A stretch of DNA of 12,287 nt from Caldimicrobium sp964595655 (GTDB lineage Bacteria; Desulfobacterota; Thermodesulfobacteria; Thermodesulfobacteriales; Thermodesulfobacteriaceae). The notes below the pieces were generated by a model. That model did no database searches. It saw nothing but the letters and a program-made list of their open reading frames with translations, and had not been told where the DNA came from. A program made the position numbers and the translations under genes. The first letter of the stretch is position 1; the number at the start of each line of letters is the position of its first letter. Location: contig CAZQQV010000042.1 of assembly GCA_964595655.1 (NCBI GenBank), positions 1-12,287 of the forward strand, given 5' to 3'. Of this stretch, positions 6,203 to 12,287 are shown piece by piece.

Positions 6203-8025
6203 AAAGCTTTAAATCTCTTTATGCCCTCTTGCTGATTTTTTCCCTCCTCCTTTTTGGTGTCTATTTATACAATGTTGGTATATCTGGAACAGAAACTCTC
6301 ACCTATTATGAATTTAAAACCCTTCTTAGAGAGGGACAAGTTGATCATATCGTCATAAGGAAAAATGAAATCACTGGGAATTTCAAAGAGGGTGCAGCTG
6401 AAACCCTGCAAAAAATAAGAGGAACCCCTCAAAAACTTCCTCCATACTTTAAAGTTTATAAAGCTGAAGATCCAGAACTTATAAAACTTCTTGAGAGCAA
6501 AAATATAAATTTTGAAGTTAAACCTGATGGAACCTTTTGGATAAATCTTCTCTCCTGGGTCTTACCTGTTTTATTATTTATATTATTTTGGATTTTTCTC
6601 TTTAAAAAGTTTGTCTCTCCTGAAAGTGGAATTATGAGTGTGGGAAAGAGCCGGGCTAAAGTTTATGTGGAGAATGAGATAAAGGTAACCTTTAATGATG
6701 TAGCAGGTGTTGATGAGGCTGTAGAGGAACTAAAGGAGATCATTGAGTTTTTGAAGAATCCGCAAAAGTTTGTAGCCCTTGGGGCTAAAATTCCTAAGGG
6801 AGTTTTACTGGTTGGACCTCCTGGAACAGGAAAAACTCTTCTTGCAAGGGCTGTTGCAGGTGAAGCTGGAGTTCCCTTTATCTCTATTTCAGGGTCATCC
6901 TTTGTGGAGATGTTTGTAGGAGTTGGGGCTGCCAGAGTAAGGGATCTTTTTGCCCAGGCAGAAAAAATGGCTCCTTGTATCATTTTTATTGATGAAATTG
7001 ATGCTGTGGGAAGGGTAAGGGGTCTTTCACTTGCTGGTGGAACTGAAGAAAGAGAACATACCTTAACACAGCTTCTTACCGAAATGGATGGTTTTGACCC
7101 CAAAAAGGGAGTGATTATTATTGCTGCAACCAATCGCCCTGAAATCCTTGATCCAGCCCTTTTAAGACCTGGAAGATTTGACAGGGTCATTGTGGTTGAC
7201 CGTCCTGATCTCAAAGGAAGGGAGGCCATTTTAAGACTTCATACAAGAAATATAAAACTTGCTCCAAATGTAGATCTCAAAGTAATTGCAGCAAGAACAC
7301 CTGGTATGGTTGGAGCAGACCTTGCAAATATTGTGAATGAGGCAGCCCTTCTTGCTGCAAGAAAGGGAAAAGAGGCCGTGGAAATGGAAGACTTTGAAGA
7401 GGCCATCGATAGAGTAATTGCAGGGCTTGCAAGAAAGAGCAGATACCTAAGCCCTGAAGAAAAAAGACGAATAGCCTATCATGAGGCAGGGCATGCCATT
7501 GTTGCCTCCGTTCTTACTCCTAAGGAAAAGGTGCATAGGGTCTCAATCATCCCGAGGGGTATTGCTGCCCTTGGTTACACCCTTCAACTTCCTGAGGAGG
7601 AACGATACCTCATTACCAAGGAAGAGCTTCTTTCTAAGATAGCTGTTCTTTTCGGAGGAAGGGTAGCAGAAGAACTTGTTTTCAATGAAGTTTCAACAGG
7701 GGCCCAAAATGATCTCGAGAAGGCAACAGAAATCGCAAGAGCCATGGTTATGGATTACGGAATGAGCGAAACCCTTGGGCCTCAAACCTTTCGCAAAAGA
7801 GAATCCCTTTTTTTGGATGTTCCCTTTAAAGAACGAGAACTTGTCTCAGAAGAAACAGCAAGACTCATTGACCAAGAAATTGCCAAAATTCTTAAAAGTT
7901 GCTATGATAAAGCTAAAAAAATTCTTGAAGAAAGAAGGGAGAAACTGGAAAAGCTTGTGGAGGCCTTACTTCAAAAAGAGGTGCTTGAAGGTGAAGATTT
8001 AGAAAAAATTCTTTATGAAAAGTAA
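6199..8025 (+). CDS. ftsH: ATP-dependent zinc metalloprotease FtsH (608 aa)
   Basis: FtsH is a hexameric inner-membrane AAA+ protease that extracts and degrades misfolded membrane proteins and some short-lived cytosolic ones. In order: a first membrane helix (about 6-24), a short periplasmic domain (25-112), a second membrane helix (about 114-136), and then the AAA module with Walker A GPPGTGKT (206-213), the pore motif around FVEMFVGVG (235-243), Walker B IIFIDEID (261-268) and the arginine-finger region LLRPGRFDR (321-329). The M41 peptidase domain has HEAGH (428-432) with catalytic Glu429, and the third zinc ligand is probably Asp505 in NDLEKAT. The C-terminus is a charged coiled coil. Length is normal. 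The ATG shares bases with the upstream TGA (ATGA), and no Shine-Dalgarno is visible, so translation probably depends on ribosomes finishing the PFK gene. Confidence 0.97.
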   Translation: MKSFKSLYALLLIFSLLLFGVYLYNVGISGTETLTYYEFKTLLREGQVDHIVIRKNEITGNFKEGAAETLQKIRGTPQKLPPYFKVYKAEDPELIKLLESKNINFEVKPDGTFWINLLSWVLPVLLFILFWIFLFKKFVSPESGIMSVGKSRAKVYVENEIKVTFNDVAGVDEAVEELKEIIEFLKNPQKFVALGAKIPKGVLLVGPPGTGKTLLARAVAGEAGVPFISISGSSFVEMFVGVGAARVRDLFAQAEKMAPCIIFIDEIDAVGRVRGLSLAGGTEEREHTLTQLLTEMDGFDPKKGVIIIAATNRPEILDPALLRPGRFDRVIVVDRPDLKGREAILRLHTRNIKLAPNVDLKVIAARTPGMVGADLANIVNEAALLAARKGKEAVEMEDFEEAIDRVIAGLARKSRYLSPEEKRRIAYHEAGHAIVASVLTPKEKVHRVSIIPRGIAALGYTLQLPEEERYLITKEELLSKIAVLFGGRVAEELVFNEVSTGAQNDLEKATEIARAMVMDYGMSETLGPQTFRKRESLFLDVPFKERELVSEETARLIDQEIAKILKSCYDKAKKILEERREKLEKLVEALLQKEVLEGEDLEKILYEK

Positions 8026-8042
8026 ACCTTAGGAGGATTTAA

Positions 8043-9686
8043 ATGCCTCTCATTTTAAGTTTAATTTTATTTTTTCTTTTGTTGACTCCCCTTTATGGAG
8101 AAATTTCCCCTGACATATTAGAAACTCTAAGAAAGGACTTTGAGCCTCTGAATGCCCTAGTTATTGGAATTGAAGGAAACGAGGTTATTATTGACAAAGG
8201 AAGGGCTCAAGGTGTCAAACCCAAGGATATTTTTACCGTTTACAAAAAGGTAAAAAAAGTTGTCCATCCTGAAACAAAGGCAAGCCTTGGGTTTTTGAAA
8301 GAGCCCATTGGGAAACTTGAAGTTTTAAGGGTTGAGGAAAATTTTTCCACGGCAAGAATTATTTCTAAAAAAGAGGATTTTCCTGTGCCCGCCCATGCAA
8401 GAAGAAACGCAGAATTAAAAATCCTAATAGTCTCTGATGGAGCACAACCAGAGGAAAGTCTTTTTCTAACCCTCAAAAATCTTTTGCCTGAAAGTGAAAT
8501 TATTTTTGATCCCTATCTTAAGGTTTCTCAATTGAGTGCCCCTGATCTTAATGCCCAAAAAATTGACCTAGTACTTGCTGTAGGCCCCAGGTATATAAAG
8601 GTTTATAATAGTTATCTTGATCTCTTAAGGGCTTATGGAAGCCCCTTTCCAAGTAAACCTGTGGCTATTACAGTAGAACCTAAACCGCCTCTATCTTCGG
8701 AAATTTCCTTTTCCCCCGAGCTAAAACAAAAAATTCTACTTGGAAAAATGCCAGGTGCAGTCATCCAGGCAGAAATAACAGATCTTGACGGAGATGGAGC
8801 TCTTGATCTCGTTTATATTACTCCTCAAGAACTTATGGCTGTGCAGATAAAAGGTGGGCTTCTTGCTAAATATAAACCCGAAAAAGGGGAAATACTTTCT
8901 CTTTCAGTAGGGCCCTCTGGATGGGTAGCCTTGAATATCTACCAAAAAAATGTGGGGCTTCGCAGTGAAATTCTAAGATATACCAATGGAGCCTTTCAGC
9001 CCATAATCAAGAATCTCAATCTAATTCTTCAATTTATGGATTATACAGGAACAGGCCAAAGGGATACCCTTTTTGCTCAGACCTTTGATCCAGGAACTTT
9101 TTACGGCAAAGAGGTCTATATTGTTAAAAGAGAGGGGAATTCCCTTCAATATGTTAAAAAAATTGAGGTTCCCACAGGCTTTCGTTTAATAGGTTCAAAC
9201 TTTGTTGATCTTGATGGTGACGGCACAAGAGAACTTCTTACCTTTCTTGAAGATGGAAGACTTGCCATTTATAAAGGCCATGAAATGATATATTCAACTC
9301 CCTTTTCTGTGGCAAAGCATTTCTACATAAAACCCTTTACAGTGGGAAAACCAGGACAGGAAGTTATTAAAGCCTTAATCATACCTGTTATTAGCCCCCT
9401 TGTTTACGATTTCAACGGTGATGGAAGGAAAGATCTTCTCTTTGTTAAGGCTGATTTTCCTTTAGAAAAGGTGGTTCAGGAATTAAAAAATGTTCCTCTG
9501 AATCAGGGGCATTTTCAATTTTATTTCCTCTCCTATAGGGGCACCTATTATTTTAGAGCCCTAAATCTTGAAGAAAAGGGAGTTCTTGCTGGGCTTGGCC
9601 TCTCTGAAAAAAATCTCTTTTACCTTGTGACAAAAGGCCTCTATCCAGATAATGTGGAGACTGAGCTTTACTCTATCTCATACTGA
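8043..9686 (+). CDS. Exported FG-GAP/VCBS repeat-like protein of unknown function (547 aa)
   Basis: The N-terminus has a hydrophobic stretch (2-18) ending PLYG|EIS, a likely Sec signal peptide cut near residue 19. Residues 40-111 (GNEVIIDKGRAQGVKPKDIFTVY, then IGKLEVLRVEENFSTARI) resemble the small beta domain in FlgT C-terminal-like and CsgG-associated envelope proteins. The second half has three calcium-binding loops of the FG-GAP/VCBS propeller type: DLDGDGALD (from 247), DLDGDGTRE (from 389) and DFNGDGRKD (from 456). A periplasmic or outer-surface beta-propeller is inferred; the function is unknown. AGGAGG lies 7 bases before the ATG, and the gene starts 17 bp after ftsH, so it is probably the operon's last gene. 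Its last 19 bp overlap the convergent ahbB. Confidence 0.8.
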   Translation: MPLILSLILFFLLLTPLYGEISPDILETLRKDFEPLNALVIGIEGNEVIIDKGRAQGVKPKDIFTVYKKVKKVVHPETKASLGFLKEPIGKLEVLRVEENFSTARIISKKEDFPVPAHARRNAELKILIVSDGAQPEESLFLTLKNLLPESEIIFDPYLKVSQLSAPDLNAQKIDLVLAVGPRYIKVYNSYLDLLRAYGSPFPSKPVAITVEPKPPLSSEISFSPELKQKILLGKMPGAVIQAEITDLDGDGALDLVYITPQELMAVQIKGGLLAKYKPEKGEILSLSVGPSGWVALNIYQKNVGLRSEILRYTNGAFQPIIKNLNLILQFMDYTGTGQRDTLFAQTFDPGTFYGKEVYIVKREGNSLQYVKKIEVPTGFRLIGSNFVDLDGDGTRELLTFLEDGRLAIYKGHEMIYSTPFSVAKHFYIKPFTVGKPGQEVIKALIIPVISPLVYDFNGDGRKDLLFVKADFPLEKVVQELKNVPLNQGHFQFYFLSYRGTYYFRALNLEEKGVLAGLGLSEKNLFYLVTKGLYPDNVETELYSISY

Positions 9687-10150
9687 GCATGTTTTCTTCT
9701 GATCTCTTTAACTGTAAAAAGAATTTCATAATTACTGAGATTTAATTCTTTTGCACTCTCTTCAATAAGCTTTTTTAACTCCTCTCTGGTTCTGGCATGA
9801 CACATGGTGTAAAAGTTATAGGGCCACTCAGGATAGGTTTCTCTTACATAACAATGGGAGACAAAGGACTTTTCGGAAAACCACTTCCCAACCTCGTCAA
9901 GCCTTTCTTCTGGCACCATCCAAGCAACCATGGCATTCCCCTCATAACCTGCAAGATTATGCCTGATTGTAGCTCCAAGCCTTCTTATCACCTTTTTTTC
10001 AAGAAGACCTTTTATAGCTGAAAGCACCTCCTCTTGAGAAACACCAAGCCTTTTTGCTATTTCCTCATAGGGCCTTTCTACAAGAGGAATTCCCTCAATT
10101 AGGACATTCAAAACTTTTTTTTCAAGGGAAGATAATTTTTCAAGACTCAT
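9668..10150 (-). CDS. ahbB: Siroheme decarboxylase subunit, AhbB-like (Lrp/AsnC-type, 160 aa)
   Basis: AhbA/AhbB decarboxylate siroheme to 12,18-didecarboxysiroheme in the alternative heme pathway of sulfate reducers and archaea. Residues 5-60 form an AsnC-type winged helix (LSSLEKKVL, then YEEIAKRLGVSQEEVLSAIKGL). The rest is the ligand-binding fold with GATIRHNLAGYEGNAMVAW and the YPEWPYNFYTM motif (about 105-115) typical of Ahb proteins rather than true Lrp regulators. The partner ahbA and later genes (ahbC, ahbD) are not in the window. NirD/G/H/L of heme d1 synthesis are close relatives, so the subunit letter is a best guess. The ATG overlaps the queF stop (ATGA), and AGGAG sits 7 bases upstream. 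The 3' end overlaps the opposing gene by 19 bp. Confidence 0.85.
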   Translation of the reverse strand: MSLEKLSSLEKKVLNVLIEGIPLVERPYEEIAKRLGVSQEEVLSAIKGLLEKKVIRRLGATIRHNLAGYEGNAMVAWMVPEERLDEVGKWFSEKSFVSHCYVRETYPEWPYNFYTMCHARTREELKKLIEESAKELNLSNYEILFTVKEIRRKHAQYEIE

Positions 10151-10524
10151 TCTTCACTCCTTTCCACAGTAATCACGGTATGCACATTCCCTCTTGGATG
10201 AAAATCTCCAATGACCTTTAGTCTTCTTGGTTTCAGTAAATTCCAGAGGGCATTAAAGATTTCATTAGTTGCTGCTTCATGAGAAATATAGCGATTTCTA
10301 AATTTATTTAGCCAAAGCTTAAGGGAGCGAAGCTCAACAATGTATTTATCTGGCACATAAGAAATTTTAATCACTGCAAAATCAGGGTAGCCTGAGCGGG
10401 GGCAAAGACAGGTAAACTCAGGAAAGGTAATCTCAATAAGATAGTCTCTATCAGGATAAGGATTTTCCCAGGCCTCAAGTTCTGCTTCTTCTATAGCCCT
10501 TTCTCCATACTTTTTTTCACTCAT
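10147..10524 (-). CDS. queF: NADPH-dependent preQ0 reductase QueF, short type (125 aa)
   Basis: QueF reduces the nitrile of 7-cyano-7-deazaguanine (preQ0) to the amine preQ1, the step before insertion into tRNA on the way to queuosine. It has the catalytic cysteine in FTCLCPRSGYPDFA (Cys41, which forms the thioimide), acid Asp48, the QueF motif ELRSLKLW (64-71) for NADPH, and SHEAATNEI (Glu83) in the substrate pocket. It is the single-domain form like Bacillus YkvM; the E. coli enzyme is about twice as long. GGTGA lies 3 bases before the ATG, fitting the 3' part of a GGAGGTGA ribosome site. The stop overlaps the ahbB start. No preQ1 riboswitch was recognised upstream. Confidence 0.96.
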   Translation of the reverse strand: MSEKKYGERAIEEAELEAWENPYPDRDYLIEITFPEFTCLCPRSGYPDFAVIKISYVPDKYIVELRSLKLWLNKFRNRYISHEAATNEIFNALWNLLKPRRLKVIGDFHPRGNVHTVITVERSEE

Positions 10525-10547
10525 TTCTCACCCCATTTATCTTTTTT

Positions 10548-10559
10548 GAGTTTAAACTC
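10548..10559. repeat. 12-bp palindrome upstream of queF
   Basis: GAGTTTAAACTC is a perfect palindrome centred about 30 bp upstream of the queF start. In RNA it would give only a 5-bp hairpin with a 2-nt loop, too tight to be stable, so a DNA-level role such as a small operator is more plausible, or it may be chance in AT-rich DNA. Confidence 0.35.
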
Positions 10560-10600
10560 CTTTCATTTATTCCCATTTTGTAAAGGCCTAAATAAAATTT

Positions 10601-10621
10601 TCTTGCCTTATGGCAGCAAAA
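10601..10621 (-). terminator. Weak candidate terminator after the M20 gene
   Basis: On the minus strand a stem TTTTGCT/GGCAAGA (seven pairs, two of them G-U) with loop GCCATAA begins about 5 bases past the M20 stop codon. It is followed by AAATTTTATTT. The stem is weak and the U-run is broken and displaced by three A's. It may instead be a read-through spacer in one long minus-strand operon. Confidence 0.22.
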
Positions 10622-10625
10622 TCTT

Positions 10626-11621
10626 CTAAAGGTTCTTACAAAGCTCCTTATATACCCTATTGAGATTAACCAAAGCATCGGCAGCTAATTCAACGTCATG
10701 AATTTTTATGCATTCTTCGTGGGTATGACATTTAGTAAGATCTCCAGGGCCCCAGACTACCACATCAAAGCGTTCCTTAAGATTTAAGGCATCCGTCCAG
10801 GACTTCATCTCGGTATAACCAACAGGAAGCCCTGCTTCTCTTAAAGCTTTTTCTAAAAGAGAATCAACTTTTCTACTAATATAACCCTCGTAAAGATGGT
10901 CAAGTTCCATCCTTCCATAAGCTTTAACGAATTCAAGACTTTTCAAATAGTCTTCAAGCCTTTCTTCAGGAGACAAAAAAACCTCAAATTTGGCCTTACA
11001 ACTTGCTGGAATAACATAGAGATCACTTCCTCCCTCAATTCTTAGGGGATTCACTTTAAAGCCCCATTGAAGAAGCTTTTGGTAAAGCTCAAAGATTGCA
11101 TGAATGGCATTTAATCCCTCCTCTGGATGAGCTCCATGAGCCTCCTTTCCAAGGATTTCCACATAAAGTTCAAAGTTTCCATAGTGCCTTGAAGCAATTT
11201 TTAAATTCGTTGGTTCCATTACAACTGCATATTTTCCCCCTTGAAAGTTGCTAATGAATTCCTTTGAACCAAGCCCATCTTCCTCTTCATCGCAAAAGAA
11301 AACCAAGGAATAATCAAGCCCCTTTTCTGCCGAAAGAAGCATGGCTGCAACAGATCCCTTGGCATCACAAACTCCAGTGCCATAGGCATAGAGGCCATCA
11401 AAAGAAAAGGGCCTTCTTATAGGGACTGTGTCCAAATGGGTGGCAACTATAAGGTCTCTATCCCCTTTTGTGGCAAGAAAGTGCTCTCCCTCATAGACTT
11501 GGTATCCAAGATTCTTTAAATAATCCCTAAGAAAGGCACGAATTTCTCCCTCTTTTTTACTCAGAGATTCAATCTCAACCAGGGTCTTTAGGAGTTCAAG
11601 GGTTTTATCATGCGTAACCAT
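10626..11621 (-). CDS. M20-family deacetylase/peptidase, ArgE/LysK-like (331 aa)
   Basis: This is a di-zinc hydrolase of the M20 family, which removes acyl or aminoacyl groups from amino acids (acetylornithine, LysW-lysine, succinyl-diaminopimelate, peptides). Metal ligands and catalytic residues are visible: THLDTVP (His62, Asp64), YGTGVCDAKG (bridging Asp86), CDEEEDG (catalytic Glu112, ligand Glu113), VMEPT (Glu136) and CHTHEE (His299 or His301). A lid/dimerisation segment with AHGAHPEEGLNAI (161-173) lies between. At 331 aa it is shorter than E. coli ArgE (about 380) and nearer LysK. The substrate cannot be set from sequence. The ATG at 11621, after GGGGA, is chosen; a TTG at 11630 with GAGG 7 bases upstream is nearly as good. 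The gene starts inside the upstream acetyltransferase gene. Confidence 0.85.
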   Translation of the reverse strand: MVTHDKTLELLKTLVEIESLSKKEGEIRAFLRDYLKNLGYQVYEGEHFLATKGDRDLIVATHLDTVPIRRPFSFDGLYAYGTGVCDAKGSVAAMLLSAEKGLDYSLVFFCDEEEDGLGSKEFISNFQGGKYAVVMEPTNLKIASRHYGNFELYVEILGKEAHGAHPEEGLNAIHAIFELYQKLLQWGFKVNPLRIEGGSDLYVIPASCKAKFEVFLSPEERLEDYLKSLEFVKAYGRMELDHLYEGYISRKVDSLLEKALREAGLPVGYTEMKSWTDALNLKERFDVVVWGPGDLTKCHTHEECIKIHDVELAADALVNLNRVYKELCKNL

Positions 11622-12049
11622 TTTCCCCAAAGCCCTGCCTCTTTAAATCCCAATTTTCTATAAAAATCTATGGCCCTCTGATTTTTTTCTCCAACCCAAA
11701 GTTCTGCTAACTTCAACCCTCTTTTCTTTCCATATTCAAGAAGCCTTTCCATAAGTTTTGTCCCAACGCCTTTTCCTCTCATTTCAGGTATAACAAATAT
11801 CTCGTGAATTTCAAGGACCCTCTCCCCTTCTGAATTGACCCACTTTGAGTCCCCTGCAGCAAAACCTACAACTTTTCCATCTACTTCTGCAACAAAAAAA
11901 CCCTCTTTGTCCCTTTTATGAAGCCATTTAAAATAATTTTTAATATCGCTTCTTGTGGTATACTTGTAATCCTTTAACTCTTCATAAGCCTTAGTATAAG
12001 TTTCAATAAAAGCATCTATATCTTTTAAAGTTACATTACGAATGGTCAT
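11588..12049 (-). CDS. GNAT-family N-acetyltransferase (153 aa)
   Basis: This single-domain acetyl-CoA-dependent transferase has the usual GNAT order: N-terminal IRNVTLKDIDAF, beta strands with FFVAEVDGKVVGFAAG (51-66), strand 4 EIHEIFVIPEMR, the pyrophosphate-binding RGKGVG loop (91-96), and the C-terminal NQRAIDFYRKLGFKE motif (123-137) that closes the acetyl-CoA site. The substrate is unknown; RimI-like protein acetylation and small-molecule acetylation are both possible. No Shine-Dalgarno is visible before the ATG, although the N-terminus fits the family well. Its 3' end overlaps the M20 deacetylase start by 34 bp, so translation of the two is probably coupled. The AT-rich 168 bp upstream, after tRNA-Thr, holds only a poor -10-like TAGAAT (minus strand, about 12068-12073) with no matching -35. 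Confidence 0.88.
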   Translation of the reverse strand: MTIRNVTLKDIDAFIETYTKAYEELKDYKYTTRSDIKNYFKWLHKRDKEGFFVAEVDGKVVGFAAGDSKWVNSEGERVLEIHEIFVIPEMRGKGVGTKLMERLLEYGKKRGLKLAELWVGEKNQRAIDFYRKLGFKEAGLWGKWLRMIKPLNS

Positions 12050-12217
12050 AAATGAGAAAAATTTGCCTATTCTATATTATTTCTTAAAGCTTTTTATTTT
12101 ACTTTCCTTAAAAGCCCTATCTAAACACATTTCACCATCTAATTGAAAAGTCATAATGAAAAAAATTGTCGCAAATATTGAATATTTTTAAATTTAGGAG
12201 AGATTTCTTTTTAAAAG

Positions 12218-12287
12218 AGCCGGCGGTGGGGGTTGAACCCACGACCTGTGGATTACGAATCCACTGCTCTGCCGCTGAGCTACGCCG
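12218..12287 (-). tRNA. tRNA-Thr (anticodon CGT), 5' end cut by window edge
   Basis: The minus strand gives a cloverleaf lacking only its first two bases, which lie beyond the window. The acceptor stem is CGGCG plus two missing bases against CGCCGGC. The D arm is GCTC/GAGC, the anticodon stem GTGGA/TCCAC with loop TTCGTAA, the variable region 5 nt, and the T arm GTGGG/CCCAC with loop TTCAACC. The anticodon CGT reads the threonine codon ACG. The discriminator is U73 and the next bases are CTC, so CCA is not encoded, as in the tRNA-Ala at the other end. Confidence 0.94.

Noticed and set aside
6663..7229. 188-codon open frame antisense to ftsH
   Set aside because: It lies wholly inside the highly conserved AAA region, and its Ser/Pro/Thr-rich translation looks like the mirror of that coding frame.
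10525..10625. preQ1 riboswitch before queF
   Set aside because: I looked for the class I hairpin with an A-rich tail pairing back into its loop and for a class II pattern, and found no match by eye.
12077..12154. 25-codon minus-strand ORF between tRNA-Thr and the GNAT gene
   Set aside because: It has a plausible ATG and stop but no ribosome site, and its short Lys-rich product is expected by chance in AT-rich DNA.
12173..12187. Inverted repeat AAATATT-G-AATATTT downstream of tRNA-Thr
   Set aside because: It is all A/T apart from the centre, with a 1-nt loop, so it cannot form a stable terminator hairpin; probably chance.

Overview
This is a compact, AT-rich stretch of bacterial chromosome with no mobile elements, CRISPR arrays or phage genes. 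Two tRNA genes sit at its ends, and nine protein genes lie between them with very short gaps and overlapping starts and stops. The gene content suggests a thermophilic, anaerobic bacterium near the sulfate- or sulfur-metabolising Thermodesulfobacteriota. The hints are a siroheme decarboxylase subunit (the siroheme-dependent heme route of sulfate reducers and some denitrifiers), Lys/Glu/Ile-rich proteins, a PurS-like/PurL fusion without a glutaminase domain, and tRNA genes without an encoded CCA end. The lineage is inferred from sequence style and was not tested by search.

Left end (1-475): tRNA-Ala(CGC) and rpsT (ribosomal protein S20) lie on the minus strand as a likely cotranscribed pair, 15 bp apart. 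An 88-bp gap separates rpsT from the plus-strand genes. It holds two divergent promoters whose -35 boxes overlap inside one inverted repeat.

Plus-strand block (476-9686): purL, hisD, a 6-phosphofructokinase gene, ftsH and a gene for an exported FG-GAP/VCBS-type protein. They are separated by 1 bp, 2 bp, a 4-bp ATGA overlap and 17 bp, so they probably form one operon. It mixes purine synthesis, histidine synthesis, sugar phosphorylation, membrane proteolysis and a surface or periplasmic protein. PurL and HisD are metabolically linked, because histidine synthesis uses ATP and returns AICAR to the purine pathway.

Minus-strand block (9668-12287): tRNA-Thr(CGT), cut by the window edge; a GNAT acetyltransferase gene overlapping an M20 deacetylase/peptidase gene; and, after a 101-bp gap, queF (preQ0 reductase, queuosine synthesis) overlapping ahbB (siroheme decarboxylase subunit). 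ahbB converges on the plus-strand block and their coding ends overlap by 19 bp, with no visible terminator between them.

No stretch over 300 bp lacks a gene. The longest gap, 12050-12217, is very AT-rich and shows no convincing gene.
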